From Collinsella aerofaciens (GTDB lineage: Bacteria; Actinomycetota; Coriobacteriia; Coriobacteriales; Coriobacteriaceae): 64,000 nt of DNA. Below the pieces are notes generated by a model, which searched no databases, was not told the origin of the DNA, and worked only from the letters and a program-made list of their open reading frames with translations. Each line of letters begins with the position of its first letter. Within the stretch, counting starts at the first letter, position 1. Made by a program: the position numbers and the translations under genes. The DNA lies in contig NZ_JAQLFP010000006.1 of assembly GCF_028207065.1 (NCBI RefSeq), positions 1 through 64,000 on the forward strand, in the 5' to 3' direction. Positions 19,112 to 28,560 of the stretch are shown one piece after another.

Positions 19112-20332
19112 GTGGGTAACCACTTCCGTACCTCCGGTGCGGGCGATGAAGCCCCCAAGACGCAGCCGAGCGTCGCGGGCAGTCGTTTCGCCACTCCGGA
19201 TTCAGAGGATCAGCTGTTTAGCCCGATCCCCGCACAGCCGGCAGATCAGGCACAGCCGGCGGCAGATCCCTTTGCCTACAATCCCAACAACGATGTTGCG
19301 CTTTCCGGCACGGCTGGCTTTGAGCCCGTTCAGACGGTGACCGCCCGCGTGGCTCAGCCTCAGATGAGCGCCGCCACGCCGCAGCCTACCATGGCCGGCA
19401 TCCCCGACCCCTTGGCCCCTGCGGCTCCCGCGCCGCAGCCCGCGCAGTCCGGTCTTTTTGCCGGCATTCCCGACCCCACGCAGCCTGCGGCTCCCGTGGT
19501 CGAGCGCGATCAGGCCGCCGAGGTTGCAAGCCTCGACAGCGCGCTCAACAACCCCGACTTCACGTCGGTGTTTGCGCCCATCGACCCGCAGGCCAGCCGC
19601 AAAAAGATGGCCAAGCAGGCCGGTGTCGAGCCCGTCATCCTTATGGAGCACGTCACCAAGATCTATCCGGCGCAGCCCAACAAGCCCGCACTCGACGACA
19701 TCAACATCGAGATCTATCCGGGCGAGTTCGTCTTTTTGGTCGGTCACTCCGGCTCGGGTAAGACCACGCTGCTGTCGACGCTCAACCGCGACGTCAAGCC
19801 CACAAGCGGTCGCATTTTGGTCGCCGGCCAGGATCTCATGAAGATCAAGAACCGCAAGGTTCCGTTCCTGCGTCGTCAGATTGGCGCCGTGTTCCAGGAC
19901 TTTAAGCTCCTGCCGCAAAAGACCGCCTACGAAAACGTGGCGTTTGCCCTGCAGTGCATCGGCAAGCCCAAGGGCGTCATTCGCAGCCAGGTGCCGGAGG
20001 TGCTGCGTCTGGTCGGTCTGGCCGATCAGATGGACTCGCTGCCCGACCAGCTTTCCGGTGGCGAGCAGCAGCGCGTCGCCGTCGCCCGCGCTATGGTCAA
20101 CCGTCCGCCGCTGCTGATCTGCGACGAGCCCACGGGTAACCTCGACCCGGCGATCTCGCTGGGCATCATGAAGCTGCTTGAGCGTATTAACCGCACCGGC
20201 ACCACCGTGATCGTCGCCACGCACGACCGCGAGATGGTCGATAGCATGCACCGTCGCGTGATCGCCCTCGAGGGCGGCCACGTTATCCGCGACCAGGAGA
20301 GGGGAGGTTACGGCAACTATGGCACCAACTAA
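19112..20332 (+). CDS. ftsE: Cell-division ABC ATPase FtsE with long N-terminal extension
   Basis: 406 residues starting at GTG 19112 (AAGGAG five bases upstream). FtsE with FtsX forms a membrane complex at the division site that activates peptidoglycan hydrolases. The ABC domain occupies about residues 175-400: Walker A GHSGSGKTT near 211, Q-loop FQDFKLLP, signature LSGGEQQRVA, Walker B LLICDEPTGNLDP, switch His ATHD. Normal FtsE is about 220-230 residues; the first 174 here are a Pro/Ala/Gln-rich, apparently disordered segment with repeated AGIPDP motifs. The ftsX start lies 14 bases inside the 3' end. Confidence 0.93.
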   Translation: MGNHFRTSGAGDEAPKTQPSVAGSRFATPDSEDQLFSPIPAQPADQAQPAADPFAYNPNNDVALSGTAGFEPVQTVTARVAQPQMSAATPQPTMAGIPDPLAPAAPAPQPAQSGLFAGIPDPTQPAAPVVERDQAAEVASLDSALNNPDFTSVFAPIDPQASRKKMAKQAGVEPVILMEHVTKIYPAQPNKPALDDINIEIYPGEFVFLVGHSGSGKTTLLSTLNRDVKPTSGRILVAGQDLMKIKNRKVPFLRRQIGAVFQDFKLLPQKTAYENVAFALQCIGKPKGVIRSQVPEVLRLVGLADQMDSLPDQLSGGEQQRVAVARAMVNRPPLLICDEPTGNLDPAISLGIMKLLERINRTGTTVIVATHDREMVDSMHRRVIALEGGHVIRDQERGGYGNYGTN

Positions 20333-21239
20333 CGTGGGCTACTCCTTCAAAGAGGCAATCAGTCACTTCTTCCGTAACTGGACTACCTCGCTCGGCGCCG
20401 TCATCACGATCTTCCTTTCGCTGTTTATCATCGGCCTGTTCATCATGGGCTCCGCGATGCTGAACTCCGTGATCGGCACCGTCGAGGATCAGGTCGTCAT
20501 CAACGCCTTTATTAGCGATGACGCCGACCAGGCAGATGTTCAGGCCTTTGAGGCCGAGCTCAAGACGTGGAGCAACGTCAAGTCCGTGACGTACAAGGAT
20601 AAGGACGACGCGCTGGCCGAGTACACGAGCAAGATGTCGGGTAACGCCGACGCTACCATGAGCGCGCTCGACGGTCAGAACCCGCTGCCGGCTTCGTATG
20701 CCATCGAGATGGACGATCCGTCCATGGTCGAGAGCACGGCCCAGAAGCTCAAGAAGAACGCCGATTTTCAGAAGATCGCGGACGACGGCGACGTTAACGC
20801 GAGCGTTCTGTACGGCCAGGAGGAAGTGAGCCGCCTGTTCCAGGTGACGAACTACATCCGTATCGCCGCTGTAGTGCTCGTCGGTCTGCTGACCTTTATC
20901 GCGTTCATTTTCATTAACAACACGATTCGCCTGTCCATTACGGCGCGTCGTCGTGAGATCGCGATCATGCGTCTGGTGGGCGCAAGCAACGGCTTCATTC
21001 GCGGGCCGTTCATTACCGAGGGCGTGCTGCAGGCCATTTTGGGCTCGTTGCTTTCCATCGGCGTGCTGGAGCTGCTGCGTAACTTGATGGTTCCGCGTTT
21101 GCAGGAGAGCATCGGCTGGATGTCGTTTGCGCTGCCGATGCAGTACTACCTGGTGACCTATGCCGCGCTGATTTTGGTCGGCGTCATTATCGGTCTCTTT
21201 GGTTCCGCCATCGCCATGCGCCGCTATCTGCGCGTGTAG
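20319..21239 (+). CDS. ftsX: Cell-division permease FtsX
   Basis: 306 residues, the usual length. A cytoplasmic N-terminus is followed by a first helix (LGAVITIFLSLFIIGLFIM), an extracytoplasmic domain of about 130 residues that in other bacteria binds the hydrolase partner, then three helices with the FtsX motif TARRREIAIMRLVGASNGFI. Overlaps ftsE by 14 bases, so the two are made in fixed ratio. Confidence 0.95.
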   Translation: MAPTNVGYSFKEAISHFFRNWTTSLGAVITIFLSLFIIGLFIMGSAMLNSVIGTVEDQVVINAFISDDADQADVQAFEAELKTWSNVKSVTYKDKDDALAEYTSKMSGNADATMSALDGQNPLPASYAIEMDDPSMVESTAQKLKKNADFQKIADDGDVNASVLYGQEEVSRLFQVTNYIRIAAVVLVGLLTFIAFIFINNTIRLSITARRREIAIMRLVGASNGFIRGPFITEGVLQAILGSLLSIGVLELLRNLMVPRLQESIGWMSFALPMQYYLVTYAALILVGVIIGLFGSAIAMRRYLRV

Positions 21240-21262
21240 GCGTGCTTGGAATTCGTTCCTTC

Positions 21263-21298
21263 AACGGGTCGTCTCTTTTGGGGGCGGCCCGTTTTTTG
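21263..21298 (+). terminator. Terminator of ftsEX
   Basis: ACGGGTCGTC and the near-complement GGCGGCCCGT followed by TTTTTT. Confidence 0.85.
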
Positions 21299-21362
21299 TC
21301 CCCTAGGGATCATTTGGGTAGACTCTTGGGGTGTAAGCGGCCATCGATAGTAAGGAGGCGCC

Positions 21363-23498
21363 ATGGGGCGCAATAACAAGCATAAGCGTGGAGCTCGCAA
21401 TAAGCGCGGGCCGGTGCGCAGCGAGCGTCGCCCGAGTCTGACCGGACGCGTGCAGCTCCATGAGCATAGCGCCTACGTTGTAACCGAAAACGGCGACTAC
21501 AAGGTCATGGGCCGCGGCAAGCGCGAGATTATGGACGGCGATACCGTTGCCGTAAGTATTAAGAACAGCCCGCATGGCGAGCGACGCGCCGTAATCGAGG
21601 GCGTCGTCGAGCGTGCGGCCATTAGTGTGGTGGGCACGTACCAGACCGCCGGCCCGCTCGGGGTGATCGAGCCGCTTGATTCTCGCCTTAAGGCCGATTT
21701 CTTTATTCTGCCGGAGGACACCTCGGCGGAGCGCTTGGGTGTTCATCCGGGCGATGCGGTCGTCGCGCGCATTCTGACATATCCGACGCGTCTGGAATCG
21801 GGCACCGTGACGATCGAGCGCCGTATTGGCGGCGATGATGCGCCCGATTTGGGCGTTCAGTATGTGATGGCGCGCTATGGCTATACCGATACGTATCCCG
21901 AGGCCGCGCTAGCCGAGGCCGAGGCACTTTCGCTCGATGTGGCCTCGGCGCTCAAGGACCCGCTCCGCCGCGACCTGCGCGACCGCTTTGTCATTACGAT
22001 TGACCCGGTCGACGCGCGCGACTTTGACGACGCCATTTCGCTGGAGCGCACGCCCGAGGGTGGCTACAAGCTGGGTGTCCATATTGCCGACGTTTCGCAC
22101 TATGTCGCCTGGGACGGACATATCGATCTGGAAGCTCGCCATCGCACGACGTCGGTGTATCTTGCCGATCGCGTGCTGCCCATGTTGCCCGAGCGCCTGT
22201 CGAACGATTTGTGCTCGCTGCGTCCCGACGAGGACCGCTTGGCGTTTACCGTCGACATTGAGCTCGACGCGCAGGGTCGCGTGCGCCATTACGATCCCTA
22301 TCCCAGCGTGATCCGCTCGCGCGTGCGCATGGACTACGACGGCGCCGAGGCGCTGCTGGTACGTGCCGGTGCGGTGGAGTATTCGGTGCTGGAGGGCGCC
22401 GCCGAGGATGTTGCCGCGGTTGAAGCCTCGCGCGAGGAAGCGCTCGAGCGCGGGCTTGCGTGCGAGAAAACCGCCCGCGGCTATAACGTCGACTTGGGGG
22501 ATTTCCTCGTAGCTGCCAACGAGCTCGCCGAGCTTCGCCGTCGTATTCGTCGCGCGCGCGGTTCGGTCGACTTTGATACGGCCGAGATCCGTGCGCTGTT
22601 GGATGGGGACGGTGTGCCCGTGCAGATCGTGGCCCGTGAGCGCTCGTGTGCCACGTCGCTGATTGAGGAAGCCATGCTGCTGGCCAACGAGTGCGTGGCG
22701 GAGTGGCTAGCCGACCGCGATATCGAGGCCTGCTATCGCGTGCACGACGATCCCAGCCCCGACAGCCTGCACGGTGCCGCCGTGGCGCTGGCACAGCTGG
22801 GTATCATCGATGACCGTCGCGCGGCAGGCATTGCTCTGGGAAGCCCCGACGAGCTGCAGGCGGCGGTTGATGCCGCAGCCGGTACGGCCAACGCGCCGCT
22901 CGTCAACACGTTGCTACTGCGCAGTATGCAGCGCGCACTGTACAAGCCGCGCAACGAGGGTCACTTTGCACTTGCCGCGCCGTGCTATTGCCACTTTACG
23001 AGTCCCATTCGCCGCTATCCCGACCTGGTGGTGCATCGCGTACTCAAGCTGCAGCTGGCATATGAGCAGCTGGGCGGCAAGGACGCCTTGGTGCGTACGC
23101 CGCGGCTGATCGGTAAGGGTCGCGAGTCCCTGCCGCGCATCCTGCCGCAAATCTGCCGCGCGTGCAGCGATGCCGAGCGTGCGGCCGACGCCGCCAGCCA
23201 TGCGACGCAAAAGATCAAGATCGCCCAGTATTACGAGGATCGCCTGGGTGAGCGCTACGCCGGAACGATTTCGTGGGTCAGCAGCATGGGCCTCTTTGTG
23301 CGCCTTGATCTGACACAGGTTGAGGGTTTGGTTTCGATCAAGAGTCTGGGCAACGAGTGGTTTGAGTTTGATGAGGACGCGCTCACGCTCACGGGTGCCG
23401 ACACGGGGACTCGCTACGAGCTGGGGCAGCGCGTGATCATCGAGGTCTCGCGCGTCAACACCACGCGCGGGCACTTGGATTTCAGGCTTATTCATTAG
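21363..23498 (+). CDS. rnr: Ribonuclease R
   Basis: 711 residues, an RNB-family 3'-5' exoribonuclease that degrades structured RNA and helps clear mRNA in trans-translation. A basic N-terminus is followed by cold-shock-like RNA-binding domains. The RNB catalytic block starts at IDPVDARDFDDAISLER with the metal-binding Asp cluster and continues through HYVAWDGHIDLEA and FTSPIRRYPDLVVHR, and a C-terminal S1 domain (GTISWVSSMGLFVRLD). GGAGGC precedes the ATG. SmpB is encoded 8.5 kb away. Confidence 0.95.
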   Translation: MGRNNKHKRGARNKRGPVRSERRPSLTGRVQLHEHSAYVVTENGDYKVMGRGKREIMDGDTVAVSIKNSPHGERRAVIEGVVERAAISVVGTYQTAGPLGVIEPLDSRLKADFFILPEDTSAERLGVHPGDAVVARILTYPTRLESGTVTIERRIGGDDAPDLGVQYVMARYGYTDTYPEAALAEAEALSLDVASALKDPLRRDLRDRFVITIDPVDARDFDDAISLERTPEGGYKLGVHIADVSHYVAWDGHIDLEARHRTTSVYLADRVLPMLPERLSNDLCSLRPDEDRLAFTVDIELDAQGRVRHYDPYPSVIRSRVRMDYDGAEALLVRAGAVEYSVLEGAAEDVAAVEASREEALERGLACEKTARGYNVDLGDFLVAANELAELRRRIRRARGSVDFDTAEIRALLDGDGVPVQIVARERSCATSLIEEAMLLANECVAEWLADRDIEACYRVHDDPSPDSLHGAAVALAQLGIIDDRRAAGIALGSPDELQAAVDAAAGTANAPLVNTLLLRSMQRALYKPRNEGHFALAAPCYCHFTSPIRRYPDLVVHRVLKLQLAYEQLGGKDALVRTPRLIGKGRESLPRILPQICRACSDAERAADAASHATQKIKIAQYYEDRLGERYAGTISWVSSMGLFVRLDLTQVEGLVSIKSLGNEWFEFDEDALTLTGADTGTRYELGQRVIIEVSRVNTTRGHLDFRLIH

Positions 23499-23526
23499 CC
23501 GGAATCTGGTGATTCATAGAGAACGG

Positions 23527-23552
23527 GGCGGTCTTTTGGGGCCGCCTTTTTT
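23527..23552 (+). terminator. Terminator of rnr
   Basis: GGCGGTC and GGCCGCC arms followed by TTTTTT. Confidence 0.82.
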
Positions 23553-23610
23553 GTGCCGGCTCAGTCGTCTTTCCGCTCGCGCGCTTGCGTCTTCCGCCTG
23601 CTATAGGGGA

Positions 23611-23653
23611 GATAAAACCTACCAAAATAAACCTGTCCCTTTTTGGGAGGTTT
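23611..23653. repeat. Palindromic repeat, AACCTGCCAAAA family, copy 2
   Basis: AAACCTACCAAAA and TTTTTGGGAGGTTT arms around TAAACCTGTCCC, matching the copy at 11496-11536. It ends 20 bases before the recombinase start codon, so it lies in that gene's leader. Confidence 0.8.
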
Positions 23654-23672
23654 ACGAGAGAGCGGGGATGAG

Positions 23673-24278
23673 ATGACAACGGTGTACGGGTATGCGCGGG
23701 TGAGCTCGCGTGATCAAAATCTGAATCGGCAGCTGGATGCGCTGGGCGCCTATGGCGTGGAACCGGCGAATATATTTGCCGACCATGCGAGTGGCAAGGA
23801 CTTCGATCGACCGCGGTATCGCGAGCTGCTGTGCGCGTTGGATTCCGGTGATGTGCTGGTGGTACTTTCCATTGATCGGCTGGGCCGTAACTACAGCGAG
23901 ATCCTCGAGGAATGGCGGTGCATAACCAAAGAGCTCGGCGCCGCCATCGTGGTGCTGGACATGCCATTGCTCGACACGCGTGCCAGAGACTGTGGTGGGT
24001 CGGACGTGACGAGTGCGTTGATTGCCGATATTGTTTTGCAGCTGCTGAGCTATGTGGCGCAGGTGGAGCGCGAGAACATTCACCGGCGCCAAGCCGAGGG
24101 CATTGCGGCGGCGCGAGCGCGCGGCGTGCGCTTTGGCCGGCCCCGCAAGCCCTGTCCCCCGCAATTCGAGCTGGTGCGCGATACCTACGAGGCGGGTGAT
24201 ATCACGCGGAGTCAGGCGGCAAAACGGCTAGGCGTGTGCGTGGGGACGTTCGATCGCTGGATGCGCGAGATGGAGTAG
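23673..24278 (+). CDS. Serine recombinase, resolvase/invertase family
   Basis: 201 residues, full length for a small resolvase/invertase. The catalytic domain has YGYARVSSRDQNL with the nucleophilic Ser, DRPRYRELL, LSIDRLGRNYSEILEEW and AQVERENIHRRQAEGI; the C-terminal HTH (ITRSQAAKRLGVCVGTFDRWM) binds DNA. Start at ATG 23673 rather than the upstream in-frame ATG at 23643, which lies in the repeat. No invertible segment or matching inverted sites were recognised nearby, so its target is unknown. It could be a remnant of a mobile element or a phase-variation recombinase acting elsewhere. Confidence 0.9.
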   Translation: MTTVYGYARVSSRDQNLNRQLDALGAYGVEPANIFADHASGKDFDRPRYRELLCALDSGDVLVVLSIDRLGRNYSEILEEWRCITKELGAAIVVLDMPLLDTRARDCGGSDVTSALIADIVLQLLSYVAQVERENIHRRQAEGIAAARARGVRFGRPRKPCPPQFELVRDTYEAGDITRSQAAKRLGVCVGTFDRWMREME

Positions 24279-24303
24279 GGGCGCCACGGTCCTTTGGCGC
24301 CCC
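24278..24303 (+). terminator. Hairpin after recombinase gene
   Basis: GGGGCGCC and GGCGCCCC arms directly at the stop codon, without a T-tract. Weak terminator or bidirectional 3' hairpin. Confidence 0.5.
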
Positions 24304-24389
24304 GATTCGAACATTTTGGATTTCGCTGCGGCGACAACTGCATTTGGGGGTACACTCGCTGCTGCTCAAAAAATGACGGAGGTTAGCCC

Positions 24390-24965
24390 TTGGCGCGTGT
24401 GAAGCACATAGTCGGATGGATTTCGGTTGTCCTGCTGGTCGTGACGCTGGCAAGTATTTGGATGCTGACGGAGCAAAACGTGGAGCAGACGTCGTCGCTC
24501 AGCGAGTCCACTGCGCGCGCGGTGGAAGGACGGGCCGCGGACGTGCGACCCGACGCCGCTCAGGAGTCCCAGGCAGGGGATGCCGTCGAGGGCGCGGATT
24601 CAACGACTGCCACCGTTCATCCCGACCCGCTTGCGCCCGTTCGGCTGTGGATGGGCGCCAACATTCGTCGCGTCGCACATACCGTTGAGTTCTTCTTTGT
24701 AGGACTGTTTGCTTCGACGACAGTGGCATGCCTGGGCGAATGCCTGCCATGCGCGCGATTCCGGTACGCACTCGCTGCGCTCTTTTGCGCCGTCTGCTCT
24801 GTCGGCGACCAAGTGCACAAGATCTTTGTTCCTGGTCGTCATTTCGACATGATCGACCTGGGCTTCGATGCCGCGGGCTATGTCACCGCCATGCTGTTGG
24901 TATTGCTGGTCTCCGCATGGGTGCACCACGCGACGCGCCCCATCGGCGCCCATGCGAGGCACTAG
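24390..24965 (+). CDS. VanZ-like membrane protein
   Basis: 191 residues, starting at TTG 24390 with ACGGAGG seven bases upstream. An N-terminal helix, then a Ser/Ala/Asp-rich extracytoplasmic linker of about 50 residues, then the VanZ motif: RRVAHTVEFFFVG followed by CSVGDQVHKIFVPGR and DMIDLGFDAAGY. VanZ proteins are small integral membrane proteins of uncertain biochemical role, some linked to teicoplanin resistance. Most single VanZ proteins lack the long linker seen here. Confidence 0.85.
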   Translation: MARVKHIVGWISVVLLVVTLASIWMLTEQNVEQTSSLSESTARAVEGRAADVRPDAAQESQAGDAVEGADSTTATVHPDPLAPVRLWMGANIRRVAHTVEFFFVGLFASTTVACLGECLPCARFRYALAALFCAVCSVGDQVHKIFVPGRHFDMIDLGFDAAGYVTAMLLVLLVSAWVHHATRPIGAHARH

Positions 24966-25047
24966 CCGGTAACAAACCCGTTTCTGATAATGCGACCTTG
25001 TTGAATTGTTTTGTGTCGCGCGTATTTCCGAGCGGTCGGATTTGAGG

Positions 25048-25073
25048 GGCGAGCGGTAGAACGCTCGCCCTTT
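25048..25073 (+). terminator. Terminator of vanZ-like gene
   Basis: GGGCGAGCG and CGCTCGCCC arms followed by TTT. Confidence 0.75.
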
Positions 25074-25095
25074 GTGCGCCACGATGCGGCACAAT

Positions 25096-25124
25096 GTACC
25101 GTAAAAGCTATTTGTATCCGGTAC
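25096..25124. promoter_or_regulatory. Inverted repeat upstream of the RpiR regulator
   Basis: GTACCG and CGGTAC arms separated by 17 bases, about 45 bases before the start codon. Position suits autoregulation by the encoded RpiR protein. Short arms, so weak. Confidence 0.35.
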
Positions 25125-25169
25125 GAATCGTTCGTTGGTCTTTAATTCTTCTCAACGGAGGTGTTTGAG

Positions 25170-26021
25170 ATGGCAAACGGATTGCTTTTGCGGCTTCGCG
25201 AGCGTGAGCTCAGCGCGAGCCCGGCGGAACGCAATGTCATCGCATATGTAAGCGCTCATCCGCACGAGGTGGTCGGGCTGTCCGTCCGCGGTCTTGCCGA
25301 TGCCACGTTCTCCTCGCCCTCGAGCATTTTGCGCTTTTGCAAGCGCTTGGGTTTTGCGGGCTACAAGGAGTTCCAGCGCGAACTGATTGCCGAGCTGGCG
25401 CTCTTGGGTGACAAGAAAGACGTTGCCCTCGAGGACATCTCCATGGATGACAGCGTCGAACGTATCGTGGGGAAGGTGATGAAAAGCAACGTGCGCACGA
25501 TCGAAGCGACGGCGCGAACGCTCGATTACACCGTCTTGGAGCGATGTGCGGCCTATCTTAAGCGGGCACGTGCGGTCAATCTGTTCGGTATCGGTGCCTC
25601 TCGTTTGGTCGCGCACGATCTGGCGCAAAAGCTCATGCGTGTCGACAAGGAGTGCCATCTGTACGACGACTGGCATGATCAGCTCTTGTGTGCCAAGAAC
25701 ATGCATGAGGGCGATATGGCAATCGCCTTTAGCTACTCGGGCTTGACGCAAGAGGTGCTGGACTGCACCGCCGAGGCTCAACGTCACAACTGTCCCGTTG
25801 TGGCCGTTACCAAAGTAGATGGATCATCCAAGCTTGCCACCGTGGCCGATGCCGTGCTCGGCGTCGCTGCGAGTGAACCCTTGGTCCGCAGCGGTGCCAT
25901 GGCTTCGCGTATGGCCCAGCTTATGGTTGTCGATGCCCTGTACGCTGCTTACGTTGCCAGCGACTACGAACGGGCGACGCATGTCATTAAGCAAAACTAC
26001 ATCGAGAAACAGGAAAGATGA
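25170..26021 (+). CDS. MurR/RpiR family regulator of MurNAc use
   Basis: 283 residues. N-terminal RpiR helix-turn-helix (LSVRGLADATFSSPSSILRF followed by CKRLGF), then a SIS sugar-phosphate-binding domain (NLFGIGASRLVAHDLAQKL, AFSYSGLTQEV). In MurR-type regulators the SIS domain binds MurNAc-6-phosphate to relieve repression. murQ follows after 10 bp and the permease and hydrolase genes after that, which supports this assignment. Start ATG 25170 with CGGAGG upstream; an in-frame GTG at 25161 overlaps it. Confidence 0.9.
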   Translation: MANGLLLRLRERELSASPAERNVIAYVSAHPHEVVGLSVRGLADATFSSPSSILRFCKRLGFAGYKEFQRELIAELALLGDKKDVALEDISMDDSVERIVGKVMKSNVRTIEATARTLDYTVLERCAAYLKRARAVNLFGIGASRLVAHDLAQKLMRVDKECHLYDDWHDQLLCAKNMHEGDMAIAFSYSGLTQEVLDCTAEAQRHNCPVVAVTKVDGSSKLATVADAVLGVAASEPLVRSGAMASRMAQLMVVDALYAAYVASDYERATHVIKQNYIEKQER

Positions 26022-26031
26022 GGTGAATGAA

Positions 26032-26955
<924 letters not shown>

Positions 26956-27012
26956 GTGCGCGGCGTGAGCTGATATGACATCCAAACGAGATACCCAATA
27001 CAAGGAGGAGTT

Positions 27013-28443
27013 ATGACGAACAAAGAGCTGGCTCAAAAGCTGCTGGACCTTTTGGGCGGTAAAGACAACGTGCTCGCAAACGCGGCGTGCATGACGCGCC
27101 TGCGCATGACCGTCAAAGACACGGGCAGCGTCGACACGGAGGGTATTAAGGCACTCGACGGCGTGATGGGCTTGGTCGAGGACGACACGATGCAGATCGT
27201 GCTGGGGCCGGGCAAGGTGAATAAGGTGCTCGAGGAGTTCTCCAAGCTCACCGGCCTTGCGAAAGGCGTTGCCGACGAGAGCGTGGTTGACGCTGCGGCC
27301 ACAAACAAGGCCGCGCAGAAGGCAAAGTACGAGTCCAAGCCGGTTCAGGCCTTCCTCAAGAAGATTTCCAATGTCTTCGTCGCCCTGCTTCCCGGCATCA
27401 TTGCGGCTGGCCTCATCAACGGTATCTGCAACGTCATTAACGTCTCGACGGCAGGCGCGCTTGCAGGCGAGTGGTGGTACCAGGGCATTCGTTCCATGGG
27501 CTGGGCCCTGTTTGCCTATCTGCCCATCTTGGTGGGCTATAACGCGGCACGTGAGTTTGGCGGCTCCGCTGCGCTGGGCGGCATCGCCGGCATGATGTGT
27601 ATCGCCAACAGTGCCATGCCCCTGCTTGCGCCTGGCGCGGCTGATCCTGCCACTGCCATTCTGCTGCCGCTCACCAATGCGCAGTACAACCCCGCAGCGG
27701 GCGGCATGATCGCGGCTCTTATCGCTGGCGCATTTTTTGCCTGGATGGAGCGTCAGATTCGCAAGGTTATGCCCAACGCACTCGACACGTTCTTGTCCCC
27801 GCTGCTGGTGCTCATCATCGGCGCCTTTGCTCTGATGCTCGTCATCCAGCCGGTTGGCGCATGGCTGACGACGGCGATCTTTAGCGTCCTTACCTTTATC
27901 TTCGAGAAGCTGGGCGTCCTGGGCGGCTATATCCTGTCGGCAGGCTTCTTGCCGCTGGTTTCCGTCGGCCTGCATCAGGCGCTCACGCCGATCCACGCTA
28001 TGCTCAACGATCCCGACGGTGCTACCAAGGGCATCAATTACCTGCTTCCCATCCTTATGATGGCTGGCGGCGGCCAGGTCGGTGCCGGTCTGGCGCTGTA
28101 CTTTAAGACCAAGAACGCCAAGCTCAAGAAGTACGTCGCAGAGTCCATTCCCGTTGGAATCCTCGGTGTGGGCGAGCCTCTGATGTATGCCGTTACGCTG
28201 CCGCTCGTTCGTCCGTTTGTGACGGCCTGCCTGGGTGCCGGATTTGGCGGCGCGCTCGCGGCGCTGCTTCACATCGGCACGGTTTCTCAGGGCGTTTCCG
28301 GTCTGTTTGGCCTGCTGATCGTCGTTCCAGGCCAGCAGCTCGGCTACGTTGCCGCTATGCTGCTTGCCTATGCCGCCGGCTTTGTCCTGACGTGGTTCTT
28401 TGGCGTCGACGAGCAGAAGATCAACGAGTTCTTTGGCGAATAG
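27013..28443 (+). CDS. PTS EIIBC permease, MurP-like
   Basis: 476 residues of the glucose-family PTS, order EIIB-EIIC. EIIB spans about 1-85 with the phosphorylated Cys in NAACMTRLR; EIIC follows after a linker with about ten hydrophobic segments and the sugar-binding GVGEPLMYAVTLP. No EIIA domain. Given MurQ on one side and MupG on the other, it most likely imports MurNAc or MurNAc-GlcNAc as the 6-phosphate. The EIIA must come from elsewhere; the stand-alone glucose-type EIIA at 57169 is a candidate. AAGGAGG precedes the ATG. Confidence 0.88.
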   Translation: MTNKELAQKLLDLLGGKDNVLANAACMTRLRMTVKDTGSVDTEGIKALDGVMGLVEDDTMQIVLGPGKVNKVLEEFSKLTGLAKGVADESVVDAAATNKAAQKAKYESKPVQAFLKKISNVFVALLPGIIAAGLINGICNVINVSTAGALAGEWWYQGIRSMGWALFAYLPILVGYNAAREFGGSAALGGIAGMMCIANSAMPLLAPGAADPATAILLPLTNAQYNPAAGGMIAALIAGAFFAWMERQIRKVMPNALDTFLSPLLVLIIGAFALMLVIQPVGAWLTTAIFSVLTFIFEKLGVLGGYILSAGFLPLVSVGLHQALTPIHAMLNDPDGATKGINYLLPILMMAGGGQVGAGLALYFKTKNAKLKKYVAESIPVGILGVGEPLMYAVTLPLVRPFVTACLGAGFGGALAALLHIGTVSQGVSGLFGLLIVVPGQQLGYVAAMLLAYAAGFVLTWFFGVDEQKINEFFGE

Positions 28444-28510
28444 TTTGATATCGCGAGCCGTGTTGCTCAGGGCTCGCAGCGCGCGGCAGATTTCTTGATG
28501 CTATGGTTGT

Positions 28511-28544
28511 GCCGGCGGGGCTAACTGCTCCGCCGGCCTTTTTT
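28511..28544 (+). terminator. Terminator between the MurP-like and MupG-like genes
   Basis: GCCGGCGGGGC and GCTCCGCCGGC arms, with a T6 tract that merges into the ribosome binding site (AAAGGAGC) of the next gene. MupG would need read-through or its own promoter inside the hairpin region. Confidence 0.85.
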
Positions 28545-28560
28545 AAAGGAGCGTTGTAGC

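Noticed and set aside
23611..24278. Invertible DNA switch at the serine recombinase
   Set aside because: No pair of matching inverted recombination sites was found around the gene; only the hairpin repeat lies upstream.
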